A DNA stretch of 64,000 nucleotides from Mycobacterium sp. IDR2000157661 (GTDB taxonomy: Bacteria; Actinomycetota; Actinomycetes; Mycobacteriales; Mycobacteriaceae). Within the stretch, counting starts at the first letter, position 1, and the number at the start of each line of letters is the position of its first letter. The position numbers and the translations under genes were made by a program. The DNA lies in assembly GCF_022317005.1 (NCBI RefSeq), contig NZ_CP081005.1, positions 1 to 64,000 of the forward strand, read 5' to 3'. Below the pieces are notes generated by a model. That model was not told where the DNA came from. It saw only the letters and a program-made list of their open reading frames with translations, and did not search any database. Of this stretch, positions 26,032 through 34,428 are shown piece by piece.

Positions 26032-26068
26032 CCGTCGCGACTGGCCGGGTCCTCAACCGTCGTCAACA

Positions 26069-26695
26069 GGGGGTGAGGCGATCGCGCTGCGAGTTAGCGA
26101 CGTGGACTTCCTACGGCGTCGAATCCTGGTCTCAACGAGCGCGGTGCAAATCGGCGGCGGACACCAGGTTGGCCCAACAAAAGAACGCCGTGCGCGATCG
26201 GTTCCGGTACCCGACTTTGTCCTCGACGGGTTGTCACGTCATTGTGTGGGCAAGAGACGAGAGGCTCTAATCTCTCCCGCCCTCGACGGCGGCTACCTGC
26301 CACGACCGCGCTCTGCCAGCGGTTGGTTCGCCGCAGCGTTGCGGCGAGCCGGATTGCAAACGATCACTCCGCACGATCTGCGGCACACTTGTGCCTCGTT
26401 GGCACTGTCGGCAGGAGCCAACGTGCTTGCGCTACAGCGCATGCTCGGTCACCGCGGCGCGAAGGTGACCCTCGACGTATACGCCGACCTGTTCGACTCT
26501 GACCTCGACGACTTGGCGTCGAACTTGAACGCCGAATACGCGCCAAAAACGGTGGGCAAAATGTGGGCACAACAGGCGGAAGACAACGCGAGTCACGGTG
26601 AAAAAGGCATGCTAAGCAGCAACGATGCTTCCTGTCTGCCCCCTTCGGCGGAGGTAGGGTGGTGGGTAACCCTCCGTAGGCGTCCCCCATACTAA
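26069..26695 (+). pseudogene. Phage-type tyrosine integrase, C-terminal fragment
   Basis: The frame is open from the IS21 junction (GGEAIALRVSDVDFLRRRILV), so the 5' half has been removed by the insertion. The catalytic-domain residues are all there: the HDLRHTCASLAL box, LGHRGAKVTLDVYADLF with the final tyrosine. The C-terminal 50 residues after NLNAEYAP are unusual and may be read-through of flanking DNA. It marks an older integration event, prophage or genomic island. Confidence 0.75.
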
Positions 26696-26754
26696 TGGTG
26701 GTCAACGTCTAAGCTGTCAATCGCCTTTGTGGCGATCTGATACGGGTGCCGTTT

Positions 26755-26780
26755 TGATGGATAACATTCGTTATGCATCA
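26755..26780. promoter_or_regulatory. dif-like recombination site or operator, site 1
   Basis: A 26-bp near-perfect palindrome: arms TGATGGATAAC and GTTATGCATCA (one mismatch) around ATTC. The spacing resembles XerC/XerD sites: two 11-bp arms, the inner halves being ATAA and TTAT around CATTCG. It ends 20 bp before the start of a XerC/D-like recombinase. It could equally be the operator of that gene. Confidence 0.55.
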
Positions 26781-26800
26781 GTTTGTGGTAGATTTGAAGT

Positions 26801-27823
26801 ATGAGCTCGGCGACGCGTCGTGTCGAACTATCCGAAATACGTTGCCCCGCATGGTTTACCGGGTTCCTCGCCGATCGAGCCGTCCGTAAACCCTCCCCCC
26901 ATACAATCAAGGCGTACCGACAGGACTTTATCGCGATCGCCTCCCTGCTCGCCGGGAGCGTCGAACAAGTCCCACAGTTGACGGCCGACGCCATCACTAA
27001 GGACTCGATGCGCACGGCGTTCGCCGCCTACGCCGACAACCACGAAGCGGCATCGATCCGGCGCTGCTGGTCGAACTGGAACACACTGTGCGACTTCCTC
27101 TACACAAGTGAGCTCATCAACGCCAATCCGATGCCGCTTATCGGCCGACCAAAAGTCGCCAAGACGCTGCCCAAAGGGCTCGGCGCCGATGCGGTGTCCG
27201 CGCTCTTGACGGCTATCGAACTCGACCGCGGCTCGCGCCGTCGCACGGACTGGGCCGAGCGCGACCGGGCCATCGTGCTGACAGCAGTGCTCGCAGGACT
27301 GCGCGCAGATGAGCTGGTGCGCGCAGACATCGGCAACATCCGGCCGACCGACGAGGGCGGGGTCATTCACGTACGGGGCAAGGGCAATAAGGACCGCCGA
27401 ATACCGGTGGAACAGGCCCTGATTCACGAACTTGAGGCCTATCTCGAATCCCGGCTAGCTCGATTCCCAAGAAGCACTAAGCGGCGGGCCACCAGTGGCC
27501 GACTACCGGCCTGGCCGGCGACTGCGCCTCTATTTGTTGGCGCTGACGGCCAGCGCATCACACGCGGTGTGCTGCAGTACCGAATGCTGCGTGCCTTCAA
27601 GAAGGCGGGGCTGAATGATCAACGCGCCCGAGGCGCCTTGGTTCACGGGCTACGCCATACCTTCGCCACCGAGCTCGCGAACAGCAGTATCAGCGTGTAT
27701 GCACTGATGAAGCTCCTCGGGCATGAATCGATGGTGACCTCGCAGCGCTACGTCGACGGAGCAGGCACCGATAACCGCACAGCCGCTGCACAGAATCCCC
27801 TGTATGGCCTGATCAATCGATGA
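26801..27823 (+). CDS. XerC/XerD-like tyrosine recombinase
   Basis: A 340-aa recombinase. The core-binding domain is at about residues 15-110 (SPHTIKAYRQDFIAIASLL). The catalytic domain has AGLRADELVRADI (Arg), GKGNKDRRIPV (Lys), HGLRHTFATELAN (HxxR) and LGHESMVTSQRYVDG (His, Tyr). All catalytic positions are present. On plasmids such enzymes usually resolve multimers or move cassettes at dif-like sites, and a dif-like palindrome lies just upstream. It stands alone between the insertion-sequence zone and the plasmid backbone. Confidence 0.88.
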   Translation: MSSATRRVELSEIRCPAWFTGFLADRAVRKPSPHTIKAYRQDFIAIASLLAGSVEQVPQLTADAITKDSMRTAFAAYADNHEAASIRRCWSNWNTLCDFLYTSELINANPMPLIGRPKVAKTLPKGLGADAVSALLTAIELDRGSRRRTDWAERDRAIVLTAVLAGLRADELVRADIGNIRPTDEGGVIHVRGKGNKDRRIPVEQALIHELEAYLESRLARFPRSTKRRATSGRLPAWPATAPLFVGADGQRITRGVLQYRMLRAFKKAGLNDQRARGALVHGLRHTFATELANSSISVYALMKLLGHESMVTSQRYVDGAGTDNRTAAAQNPLYGLINR

Positions 27824-27954
27824 ACGCATAGCCACTGCTCAGTAATCTGCCGAAGCGGCCTGACGAGGTTCGAGCGTCCTCGTCTCATCTGCGGCGACCG
27901 CTGAGATTCACATACGTCCGACATCCCTCGTCGCCGCCCGACCGTTACGATGAT

Positions 27955-28209
27955 GTGGTGCCGACATTGGACGATCTCGAGGCCCGCGTAGCCGCATTGG
28001 AAGCCTCGCAGGCCGACTACCGGGCGGTGCTGGCGGCAGTTAACGCGCTAGGCGCGAATCAGCGCGAGATGGCCATGACACTTGTTGACCAAGGCCGCGA
28101 TCTAGCCGAGCTCAAGAATGGTCAGACAGAGTTGAGGGCAGGCCAGCGATCCCTTGAGGACAACGTCGCCGAGATAAAGGATCTGTTGGTAAGAGCGCTC
28201 GATCGGTAG
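27955..28209 (+). CDS. Small coiled-coil protein
   Basis: An 84-aa acidic protein that is helical throughout: LDDLEARVAALEASQADYRAVLAAVNALG, then LAELKNGQTELRAGQRSLEDNVAEIKDLLVRAL. Heptad-like spacing suggests a two-stranded coiled coil. The GTG at 27955 or the second GTG right after it could start translation. No family is recognised; similar short coiled coils are common on actinobacterial mobile DNA. Confidence 0.55.
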   Translation: MVPTLDDLEARVAALEASQADYRAVLAAVNALGANQREMAMTLVDQGRDLAELKNGQTELRAGQRSLEDNVAEIKDLLVRALDR

Positions 28210-28410
28210 AGGCGCGATCGTCGCGCCTAACAGCAGCGTCGTCGGCGGACACAAAAGAATGCCAACTGGCGGACAAAAGACGGTTGTCAGATGTCGCCCT
28301 GCGAGGGGAGCGGATCAACGCGCTACTAATTCGCCGAGCGCGGGCGCATCCACTGCTCAATGTGCCGAACATCGGCGCCGCCGGTCCTCGACGTGTTTAA
28401 GATTCTCGAT

Positions 28411-28596
28411 CTAAAAGTTCAGCGGCTGCTGATCGGCCTCGGCGTAGCGTTTGACCGCCTCACACTCTGAAACGGACAGCCGCACCGTGACCTTCCTTGT
28501 CACCCCGTCTAGCTCGGCATGGCCGCTGCCCTCACAAACGTCACAGTGACGATTCAAGTAGACACCCGGGCAATCTTGACTCGCGCCAGATAACAT
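28411..28596 (-). CDS. Possible small zinc-binding protein
   Basis: A 61-aa frame with NRHCDVCEGSGHAEL, a single CxxCxGxG-like knuckle as in DnaJ-type zinc fingers, then a charged tail ending AEADQQPLNF. Its ATG lies inside dif-like site 2; an internal GTG is an alternative. It is convergent to nothing and divergent from the HTH operon, so it could be a real small gene. Evidence is limited to the motif. Confidence 0.35.
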   Translation of the reverse strand: MLSGASQDCPGVYLNRHCDVCEGSGHAELDGVTRKVTVRLSVSECEAVKRYAEADQQPLNF

Positions 28597-28609
28597 CCGT
28601 TATGTCAAG
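28575..28609. promoter_or_regulatory. dif-like recombination site or operator, site 2
   Basis: It contains ATAACATCCGTTATG, differing by one base from the core of site 1 (ATAACATTCGTTATG). It is framed by CTTGAC (28575-28580) and GTCAAG (28604-28609). The right half, TTATGTCAAG, strongly resembles the XerD arm of actinobacterial dif sites. It lies about 1.8 kb from site 1 in the same orientation, with the recombinase gene between. Confidence 0.5.
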
Positions 28610-28638
28610 TATTACTTGGCGGTTGCGCGCATTGCCAC

Positions 28639-28668
28639 TTGACTGTGGGTGCAGTGTCGCACGATACT
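28639..28668 (+). promoter_or_regulatory. Strong sigma-A-type promoter for the HTH operon
   Basis: TTGACT at 28639-28644, an 18-nt spacer, and GATACT at 28663-28668. The ATG at 28675 is 6 nt after the -10 box, so the transcript should be leaderless or nearly so, which is common in mycobacteria. Confidence 0.65.
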
Positions 28669-28674
28669 TGGCGC

Positions 28675-29868
28675 ATGGCAATCCCCTCCCGGCTGGTGTC
28701 CCTCATCGACCAGTACAAGGGCGCTCACGGCGTCAGTGATGCGGCGCTCGCGCGCCGGATCGGCATTTCACGCGAAAACCTGCGGCTGTGGCGGACCAAC
28801 GGGCTGCGAGCGCTACCTGACCGGGACAATCTGCGTGCCGTGGCCCGCGCTATCGGCCAGCCGTACCGCCAGGTGCTCTCGGCAGCGTTGCTTGACGCCG
28901 GCTATCTCACCGACACCGACGCCGCGCAACCCCGGCCCTATATCGAGATACTCTACGACGTCATCGACGCGCTGACGGAGGCAACGAAACTCACGAATCA
29001 GCCTGTGCGGCAAAGTGCTTCGGGAGGATGGGAAGCCGACCCGGACCCGCGAGCGGCACTGCCCATCGACTGGGCCGAGTTCGTCACCAAAGCCCTGGCC
29101 GGCGCGGCCGCCAACGTCGGCAGCACCACACAAATCCTCAGTGGGCGCCCCGGCTCTTGGGAAGCCGACCGCATCCGCGAAACACTGGTATCCACCGTCG
29201 GACCCGACGACGAGCACCTGCTGCCCCATCGCACCCAACCGGTCACCGTTGACCTGTGCGTCGACAACATTCTGCTCGACCTCGACGCCGACCCCTACCG
29301 TGACGCCTTCGACGCGATCGACCAACGCGAACTCGATATCCCCGAACCCGACGATCTCCCCGACGAGCCGCCCCCGCCGCCACCACCGGGCATGGAATGG
29401 CTGCACGACCGCGACGAACACGGCATCATCGCGTGGATCAACGATCCGGAGAAAGTCGCCGCCTACCAACGATGGCACGCCGAGCAGCCACCGTACGAGC
29501 CCACCCCTGGCGAACACGTCCAGCAGCAGGCTCTGGATTCCCTTGCCGCACTACGGGAAACGCTCGACCAACTGCGACGCGAAGAACTGCAGGCCTACGC
29601 CGACACGCTCACCGCCGCGATCACCGACCGGCTGCGCACCCTGAACCTGAACGTACCGCTCCGGGTCACCGTCACCGCTGCCCCCAATGGCGCAAACCCT
29701 CAATACGGCACCACTCCCCTGCCCGGTGAAAGCCCCAGCCGAATCGACGAGGCGATCGCCGCAGCCATCGCCGACACCCCGGGCCCGGCAACGCTGCCGG
29801 GCACACCGTTGCAGCGCGCCCAAGCCGCGCTGCAACGTGCACAGCAAGGAGCACCTGCTGATGACTGA
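28675..29868 (+). CDS. HTH-domain protein with Pro/Asp-rich linker
   Basis: A 397-aa protein. Residues 1-70 form an XRE-like HTH (YKGAHGVSDAALARRIGISRENLRLWRTNG, then NLRAVARAIGQPYRQVLSAAL). A middle region of unknown fold follows, then an acidic linker with a run of prolines before GMEWLHDRDEHGIIAWINDPEKVAAYQRW, and a helical, alanine-rich C-terminus. The ATG at 28675 is set by the promoter just upstream. It overlaps the next gene by 8 nt. It may regulate the mobile element or act in plasmid maintenance; no replication-initiator motif is recognisable. Confidence 0.7.
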   Translation: MAIPSRLVSLIDQYKGAHGVSDAALARRIGISRENLRLWRTNGLRALPDRDNLRAVARAIGQPYRQVLSAALLDAGYLTDTDAAQPRPYIEILYDVIDALTEATKLTNQPVRQSASGGWEADPDPRAALPIDWAEFVTKALAGAAANVGSTTQILSGRPGSWEADRIRETLVSTVGPDDEHLLPHRTQPVTVDLCVDNILLDLDADPYRDAFDAIDQRELDIPEPDDLPDEPPPPPPPGMEWLHDRDEHGIIAWINDPEKVAAYQRWHAEQPPYEPTPGEHVQQQALDSLAALRETLDQLRREELQAYADTLTAAITDRLRTLNLNVPLRVTVTAAPNGANPQYGTTPLPGESPSRIDEAIAAAIADTPGPATLPGTPLQRAQAALQRAQQGAPADD

Positions 29869-30451
29869 CAAGTCCAACCCGGCGCCGAGTTGGCTGCACG
29901 AACGCGCGGCTGGACTCGTAGCACGAGTAGGTGAGCGAGGCATGACACTGACCGTCGAAGCCGCCGAAACCATTCTTACCGAACGGCATACCACCGCCGC
30001 CGCGCAGCTCGGAGTGACCGAACGAACCGCCCGAGCACACCTTGACGACGCCGCACTTGACGACCTGGCCGATCGCCTGGTGGCCACGTTCGCCAACGAA
30101 GAACCCGGCAGCGATCTGTTCACGCTGCCACGCACCGCCCATATCAGCGTCGCCAGCTTCGGCCTTCTCGTCGCCGGACTCGCTGAAACCCTGCTCTTCC
30201 TCGAAAGCCACCGAGCGATGGACGACGCCGACCGCCACGCGTGGATGCACGAGACTGCACAACTGCTGTCACTAGCTGGTCTGATCCAGTCAGACCACAG
30301 CGGCGGCCCGATCGCCGCACCCCCAGCGATGTTCGCACGGATCGCGCGCACGCTGACAACGGTGGCCGACCTCACCGACAACCCCCGCTTAGCCGCAGCG
30401 CTGCGACGCGACGCGATGCGAGCCCGGTCGGCAGCGACAGCACAAACCTGA
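29861..30451 (+). CDS. Hypothetical helical protein, operon member 2
   Basis: A 196-aa protein starting at an ATG with AAGGAGC upstream, inside the end of the previous gene. Residues 25-70 (MTLTVEAAETILTERHTTAAAQLGVTERTARAHL) look like an HTH with TAAAQLGVTERTARAHL as the recognition segment. The remainder is predicted helical (SVASFGLLVAGLAETLLFLESHRAM). No family is recognised. Overlap with the HTH gene argues for a common function. Confidence 0.65.
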   Translation: MTDKSNPAPSWLHERAAGLVARVGERGMTLTVEAAETILTERHTTAAAQLGVTERTARAHLDDAALDDLADRLVATFANEEPGSDLFTLPRTAHISVASFGLLVAGLAETLLFLESHRAMDDADRHAWMHETAQLLSLAGLIQSDHSGGPIAAPPAMFARIARTLTTVADLTDNPRLAAALRRDAMRARSAATAQT

Positions 30452-30517
30452 CCAACGTCTCACCGGATGTATCTGGCGCCGCCTTCCCCGACAAAACCGA
30501 CACCTCCAAGGATCGCA

Positions 30518-30769
30518 ATGAGCACTGAACTACCCACCCGCACAGCTATTTTCGTCAACGCATTGGCGGCGCTGGACTCAGCTCGCACGGCGCTCAGCGA
30601 CGCCCGTGACTGGCTGGCCTCCGACTGGACTCCCGTGGGATCCGCCCTCACACCCGAGGCCGCCGAAGCCCGCCGAACGATCCTCACTGGAATCGGCACC
30701 AGCAAGAACGCGATCGACACCATGAAGCAGGACCTCCACCGAGCAATCACCTCACTCCGCGAGGCGTAG
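30518..30769 (+). CDS. Small hypothetical helical protein, operon member 3
   Basis: An 83-aa protein beginning MSTELPTRTAIF with AAGGAT upstream, 66 bp after operon member 2. Helical throughout (FVNALAALDSARTALSDARDWL and TSKNAIDTMKQDLHRAITSL). No domain is recognised. It is convergent with the vapC gene, with 8 bp between. Confidence 0.55.
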   Translation: MSTELPTRTAIFVNALAALDSARTALSDARDWLASDWTPVGSALTPEAAEARRTILTGIGTSKNAIDTMKQDLHRAITSLREA

Positions 30770-30777
30770 GCGGACCG

Positions 30778-31158
30778 CTACACCGCGGCGATGTCGATCA
30801 GGTCCTCGAGGCCGTGGAAGTCGTCTGCGTTGCGTGTGTAGAGCCGCGCAGAGTGTGCATGCGCGGTCGCTGCGATGAGCAGGTCCATCGAGCGTGCCCG
30901 GGGTTGTCGGCCAGCCTCGACGACGGCCGCTGCCACCTGGCCGTAGCTTGCGGCTACGGCGTCATCGAGAGGCAGCGCATCGAAGGTGCGTTGGAGGGCG
31001 AGTAATCGCCGTAGCCGCTCAGCGCGGGTCTTTCGCTCTTTGGCCACTAAGACCCCGAAGTGCATTTCTGCCAACGTGACTGCACTGATGGCGAGTTCAC
31101 CGTCGAGCGGCCCGATGTCGGTGGCGATCACCACGCTGGTGTCCAGCAGCGCCCTCAC
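30778..31158 (-). CDS. vapC: PIN-domain toxin VapC
   Basis: A 126-aa PIN-domain ribonuclease. The Mg2+-binding acids are visible as Asp6 (LLDTSV), Glu31 (VTLAEMHFGV), Asp92 (SMDLLIAATA) and the Asp pair at 112-113 (TRNADDF). VapC toxins cut tRNA or rRNA when the antitoxin is lost, arresting growth. It overlaps the antitoxin gene by 4 nt. On mobile DNA the pair serves as a maintenance (addiction) module. Confidence 0.9.
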   Translation of the reverse strand: MRALLDTSVVIATDIGPLDGELAISAVTLAEMHFGVLVAKERKTRAERLRRLLALQRTFDALPLDDAVAASYGQVAAAVVEAGRQPRARSMDLLIAATAHAHSARLYTRNADDFHGLEDLIDIAAV

Positions 31159-31406
31159 CGTGTCGCCCAGGGGTCGCGGATCTCATGAGCTATCTGCTCG
31201 CGGTCGCGCTCCCACGCGGGGTCTGGTGGGCCGGCGAAGATCGCGGCCACGTCGGCCCAGCGCCGCCAGGTGTGTGGCGCGGCCGGGACCAGTCGCGCGC
31301 CAGGTCTGCCTGCCACCGTGATGGTGATTTCCTCACCCTCCTCTTCGACGCGGCGGACCAGATCGGAGGCGTTCTGCCGGAGTTCCCGCAGCCCTACGCT
31401 GTGCAT
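31155..31406 (-). CDS. vapB: Antitoxin of the VapC toxin (Phd/YefM-type VapB)
   Basis: An 83-aa antitoxin. The N-terminal Phd-like DNA-binding domain is HSVGLRELRQNASDLVRRVEEEGEEITITVAGRP. The C-terminal tail (DPAWERDREQIAHEIRDPW) should bind and inhibit VapC. The start is taken at the ATG at 31406, just inside the palindromic operator; an in-frame ATG at 31424, in the centre of the palindrome, would add six residues. Autoregulation by the VapBC complex at that palindrome is inferred. Confidence 0.85.
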   Translation of the reverse strand: MHSVGLRELRQNASDLVRRVEEEGEEITITVAGRPGARLVPAAPHTWRRWADVAAIFAGPPDPAWERDREQIAHEIRDPWATR

Positions 31407-31441
31407 ATCACCAAGGTAGCACATGTGCTACCTTGGTGATA
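31406..31441. promoter_or_regulatory. Perfect 36-bp palindromic operator of vapBC
   Basis: Both halves match at all 18 positions; the half-site reads TATCACCAAGGTAGCACA. It overlaps the vapB start, so occupancy would block transcription or initiation. It lies between vapB and the small gene at 31475, so it could control both directions. Confidence 0.8.
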
Positions 31442-31474
31442 GACGCTCATCAGCCGCGCGGAAGGGTCAGAGGT

Positions 31475-31636
31475 ATGCGCACACATCGGGTCATCTATCG
31501 CAGCGGGGCCTACATCGACACCGACCAGCCGCCCGCAATGGCCGAAGACATCTGGGCGATCGTCGACCTTGAACTCGCGGGCGGCGGCGATGCATATCAG
31601 GAGCTACTGCGGACACTCGCCGCTACGCCGGTCTAG
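31475..31636 (+). CDS. Small hypothetical protein divergent from vapBC
   Basis: A 53-aa frame beginning MRTHRVIYRSGAYIDTDQPPAMAEDIWAIV, with weak AGAGG upstream. It starts 34 bp from the VapB operator. No domain is recognised. It overlaps the stop of the exported-protein gene by 4 nt in convergent orientation. Confidence 0.45.
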   Translation: MRTHRVIYRSGAYIDTDQPPAMAEDIWAIVDLELAGGGDAYQELLRTLAATPV

Positions 31637-33630
31637 CCAGCCTCGCCGCTGTGACCCGCGCTCGCCGTGGAGCTTCCTGCTTTGTCGGCGGCTTCGTTGT
31701 CGAGCCTTTTCTTGATCTCCGTGACCGACGTCGCGCCGCGCACCTTGCCCGGCACGTGCCTGCCGCCGGCAGCGGTTCCGCGGCGGTCAGTGTTGGGGCC
31801 ATCCGCATCCTTGTCGGAGCTAACGGTCGTCGGCCGTTTCGAACCGCTTTGCTTGTCTGAGGCCGGGCTGGATTCGCCGGCCACATCCCTACCCGAGTCG
31901 GTAGCCCGCCGCTCGCTCAGGCCGTCGTCGGCGGCCGCGGCATTCACTTGCGGGCGCGGGGATGTGACAGGTAGGGCACTCTCAGCGCTATCTGCCGCGG
32001 CGCCCAGGTCTTCCTTTACCTCCGTGATGTCTTCGGTGACAACCGGTTTCGCGGCCTCGGTTATGGCGGTCGCGTCCTCCACGGGTGCCAGCGCTTCGGC
32101 GGCGATCGGCGTCGCCTCTGCCGCTGGTCGGAGTGCGACGTCTTGGGAGACAGCGGCTGTCGGTGGCTTGCCGGTGTCAGCCTCAATGCCGGGGGCTGGC
32201 TCGCCTGGCGCGGCTTCTGCTTCCGTTTCAGAACCGGCGACCGGTTCAGACTCGGTGGCTGGCGCTGTGAGTTCTCGTGACGGGGCTGCGCGCAGGGTGA
32301 GGGTCTGCCGTGCGGGCATGGCCCCGCTGAGCATGTTCCCGAGATCGATAGCGGCCGCAATGGTGTTCAGCGCGGCCGATGTGGTCAAGGCGGCTACGTT
32401 GACCGCGCCGTTGATCGCTGCCGCCATCACGTGCGGCAGGTTATGCACCAGAGAGGGCAGGCCGGCGGCCTGCATGATGCCGGCGGCGGTCGTGGCCAGA
32501 GCACTGTTGAACGAGGTGATCATGTCGGCCGCGGTGGTGGTCAGCCTGGCTGCAGTCGACACCGGAATGGATGCCATGGAGCTGGCGGTGTCGACCACGG
32601 CGTTGACTGTCGCGATGCCCGCGCCGACGAGGGCCGACACCGCGTTGGTGTAGGCGGCCGGGCTCAACGGCGCAGCGCCGATGGTGCTGACTGCGGTCTG
32701 GAGTGCCCCGGGCGAGGTGCCGTCGCCGATCCATTCGGCCACGGCACCCGCAGCACCGTTGGTGAGCCGTGTCAAAGCAGTGCTCGCCGCTGAGGTGAGT
32801 GCTCCGGTGAGGCCGTTGACCCCGGCCACGGTGACGGTCACCGGTGCAGACACGATGCCCTGGACCGCCGTGAGCACCCCGTCGACGAGGGCGACGTCGG
32901 ACAGTCCCCGGGCGGCGCCGATGAGGTCAGTGACGGCGCGCAGCGCGGTGCTGATCTGGGCGGTGACACCGGTGACGAGGGTTCTGCCCAGCGTCAGTGC
33001 GTGGCCGCCCAGCATTCCTACCGAGCCCAGGCCCGAGGTGAGCGCCAGGCCGGCGAGGTCGAGGGGAACGTTCACCAATGCGGTATAGCTCGACACCGAC
33101 AGGGGGCTGGCGAGGATCGTGGCAACTGCATGCTGGGCAGCACCCAGGGATCCGGTCAAGGTCGACGACAACAGACTGGTGACCTCACCAGTGGTCAAAA
33201 CGACGGTCCTGTTCGCCGACTCGAGTGTGGACGCGAGTCTGGTCAGGCCACCGTTGGATGCGGCCTTCAGTGCGCGCAGTACGTCGACCAGCGTCGGGTT
33301 GTCCGTGGCGGCGATGAGGCTGTCCCACAGTCCATTGTTCAGTGCCACAGCGGAATTGAGCGCGTTGACCAATGTCTGACCCGGCAATCCGGCGAGAGAG
33401 GTCACGGTGGCGGACAGCGCATCAGAGGAACCAGCGAGGCGATTGGCCAGCGCCGCGATGTCGGCCGGCGCGACAGCCGCTGCCAGGCTCATGCTCGGTG
33501 TCGCGACGGGTGTGAGTGCGGCGGTGCGCGAGGTCGTGTCCGCGGCGATCAGCGGTGTGAACGCGATCGCGCTCGCGGCGGTGAGCGCGACGCCGGCAGT
33601 CAGAGGGGAACGGGGCGAGATTTCCAGCAT
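31633..33630 (-). CDS. Large Ala-rich exported protein, mycobacterial type
   Basis: A 665-aa protein. The N-terminus SPRSPLTAGVALTAASAIAFTP is a signal-peptide-like segment in a style frequent in mycobacterial exported proteins. Residues 50-430 are Ala/Val/Leu/Thr-rich amphipathic helices with repeating features (LTSGLGSVGMLGGHALTLGRTL; ALTSAASTALTRLTNGAAGAV). From about 440 onward it is disordered and Pro/Glu/Ala-rich, with KRPTTVSSDKDADGPNTDRRG near the end. No enzymatic domain is seen. It is probably a cell-envelope or surface protein. It is the best single taxonomic clue to Mycobacterium in the window. Confidence 0.75.
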   Translation of the reverse strand: MLEISPRSPLTAGVALTAASAIAFTPLIAADTTSRTAALTPVATPSMSLAAAVAPADIAALANRLAGSSDALSATVTSLAGLPGQTLVNALNSAVALNNGLWDSLIAATDNPTLVDVLRALKAASNGGLTRLASTLESANRTVVLTTGEVTSLLSSTLTGSLGAAQHAVATILASPLSVSSYTALVNVPLDLAGLALTSGLGSVGMLGGHALTLGRTLVTGVTAQISTALRAVTDLIGAARGLSDVALVDGVLTAVQGIVSAPVTVTVAGVNGLTGALTSAASTALTRLTNGAAGAVAEWIGDGTSPGALQTAVSTIGAAPLSPAAYTNAVSALVGAGIATVNAVVDTASSMASIPVSTAARLTTTAADMITSFNSALATTAAGIMQAAGLPSLVHNLPHVMAAAINGAVNVAALTTSAALNTIAAAIDLGNMLSGAMPARQTLTLRAAPSRELTAPATESEPVAGSETEAEAAPGEPAPGIEADTGKPPTAAVSQDVALRPAAEATPIAAEALAPVEDATAITEAAKPVVTEDITEVKEDLGAAADSAESALPVTSPRPQVNAAAADDGLSERRATDSGRDVAGESSPASDKQSGSKRPTTVSSDKDADGPNTDRRGTAAGGRHVPGKVRGATSVTEIKKRLDNEAADKAGSSTASAGHSGEAG

Positions 33631-33813
33631 GAGGGTGAGCCTCCAGGAGTCATTCAGCGGCGGACTGCACCGTCACGACGCTGGGATGGGTTGTCGAGTC
33701 GAACGCGATGGTGCTGACATGTCCAACCGCTGACGTGGCTGCACACCACCACCAGACGCACATTCGTACTCTAGATTAAGACAACGTTCTACAACAGCGG
33801 CATTAGCAGGAAC

Positions 33814-34311
33814 ATGGACGAATCGCCCAACCTCTCCCCTCATGGACGCCGCCACGGGGAGCACATGACCAGGCGCGTCATGCGCGGATTCAGCGCGCAG
33901 AACTTCCGGCAGATCCGCTGCGATCGCGGGCTGAGCGTCTCCGACCTCGCCCGCCTCGCCGACGTCGGCCAATCGACCATCCACGCATGGGAGGCCGGCA
34001 AGTCAACACCCCAGATCGACCTTCTCGCCCGGGCGATGGCCGTCCTTAAAGCCCCGATCGAGCAAGTCGTCATCGTTGCGCGCGAGGAGCGCTACCCGGG
34101 TGACTGGCGGGTCCTCAGGGGCATCACCCAACCCGAGCTCGCCGCCGCCGCCAAAATCGCCACCACCACCCTGCGCGGCATCGAGCGTGCCGACATCGCG
34201 CTCACCGACCTCAATGCGGCAACCCTGGCCGAACTGCTGGGCATCGATGTCGCCGAATACCGGGCCGCCTACCAACGCGCACGCTCGCGGCCACCTGGCA
34301 CCACTGCCTGA
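33814..34311 (+). CDS. Tandem XRE-type HTH regulator
   Basis: A 165-aa protein with two helix-turn-helix domains in tandem. The first is NFRQIRCDRGLSVSDLARLADVGQSTIHAWEAG and the second is DWRVLRGITQPELAAAAKIATTTLRGIERAD. The ATG at 33814 gives the longest form; the ATG at 33865 (MTRRVMRGF) has GGGGAG just upstream and is an equally good start. It is divergent from the exported-protein gene and may regulate it; this is inference. Confidence 0.75.
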   Translation: MDESPNLSPHGRRHGEHMTRRVMRGFSAQNFRQIRCDRGLSVSDLARLADVGQSTIHAWEAGKSTPQIDLLARAMAVLKAPIEQVVIVAREERYPGDWRVLRGITQPELAAAAKIATTTLRGIERADIALTDLNAATLAELLGIDVAEYRAAYQRARSRPPGTTA

Positions 34312-34428
34312 CCTACACCTGGGGCGGTGCTGTCGGACGTCGGTTACCAGCAGACCCGCAGCGTCACGACGCTGTTCATCCCCGGCTAATGAGCGCCTAC
34401 ATGTACGCTGGCAAATACACTGTCGTCC

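Larger units (their letters stand above)
24422..26068 (-). mobile_element. IS21-family element 2, truncated in istB
   Basis: It contains intact istA and the 5' part of istB. Its outer end, read on the minus strand from 26068, begins TGTTGACGACGGTTGAGGA. The CGACGGTTGA repeat occurs again about 30 nt further in, a pattern of IS21 ends. The other end was lost when the Tn554-like junction formed. The outer end abuts a truncated integrase gene. Confidence 0.75.

Noticed and set aside
31667..32653. 328-aa Ser/Ala-rich plus-strand frame
   Set aside because: It is antisense to the exported protein; its composition mirrors the Ala-rich gene on the other strand.
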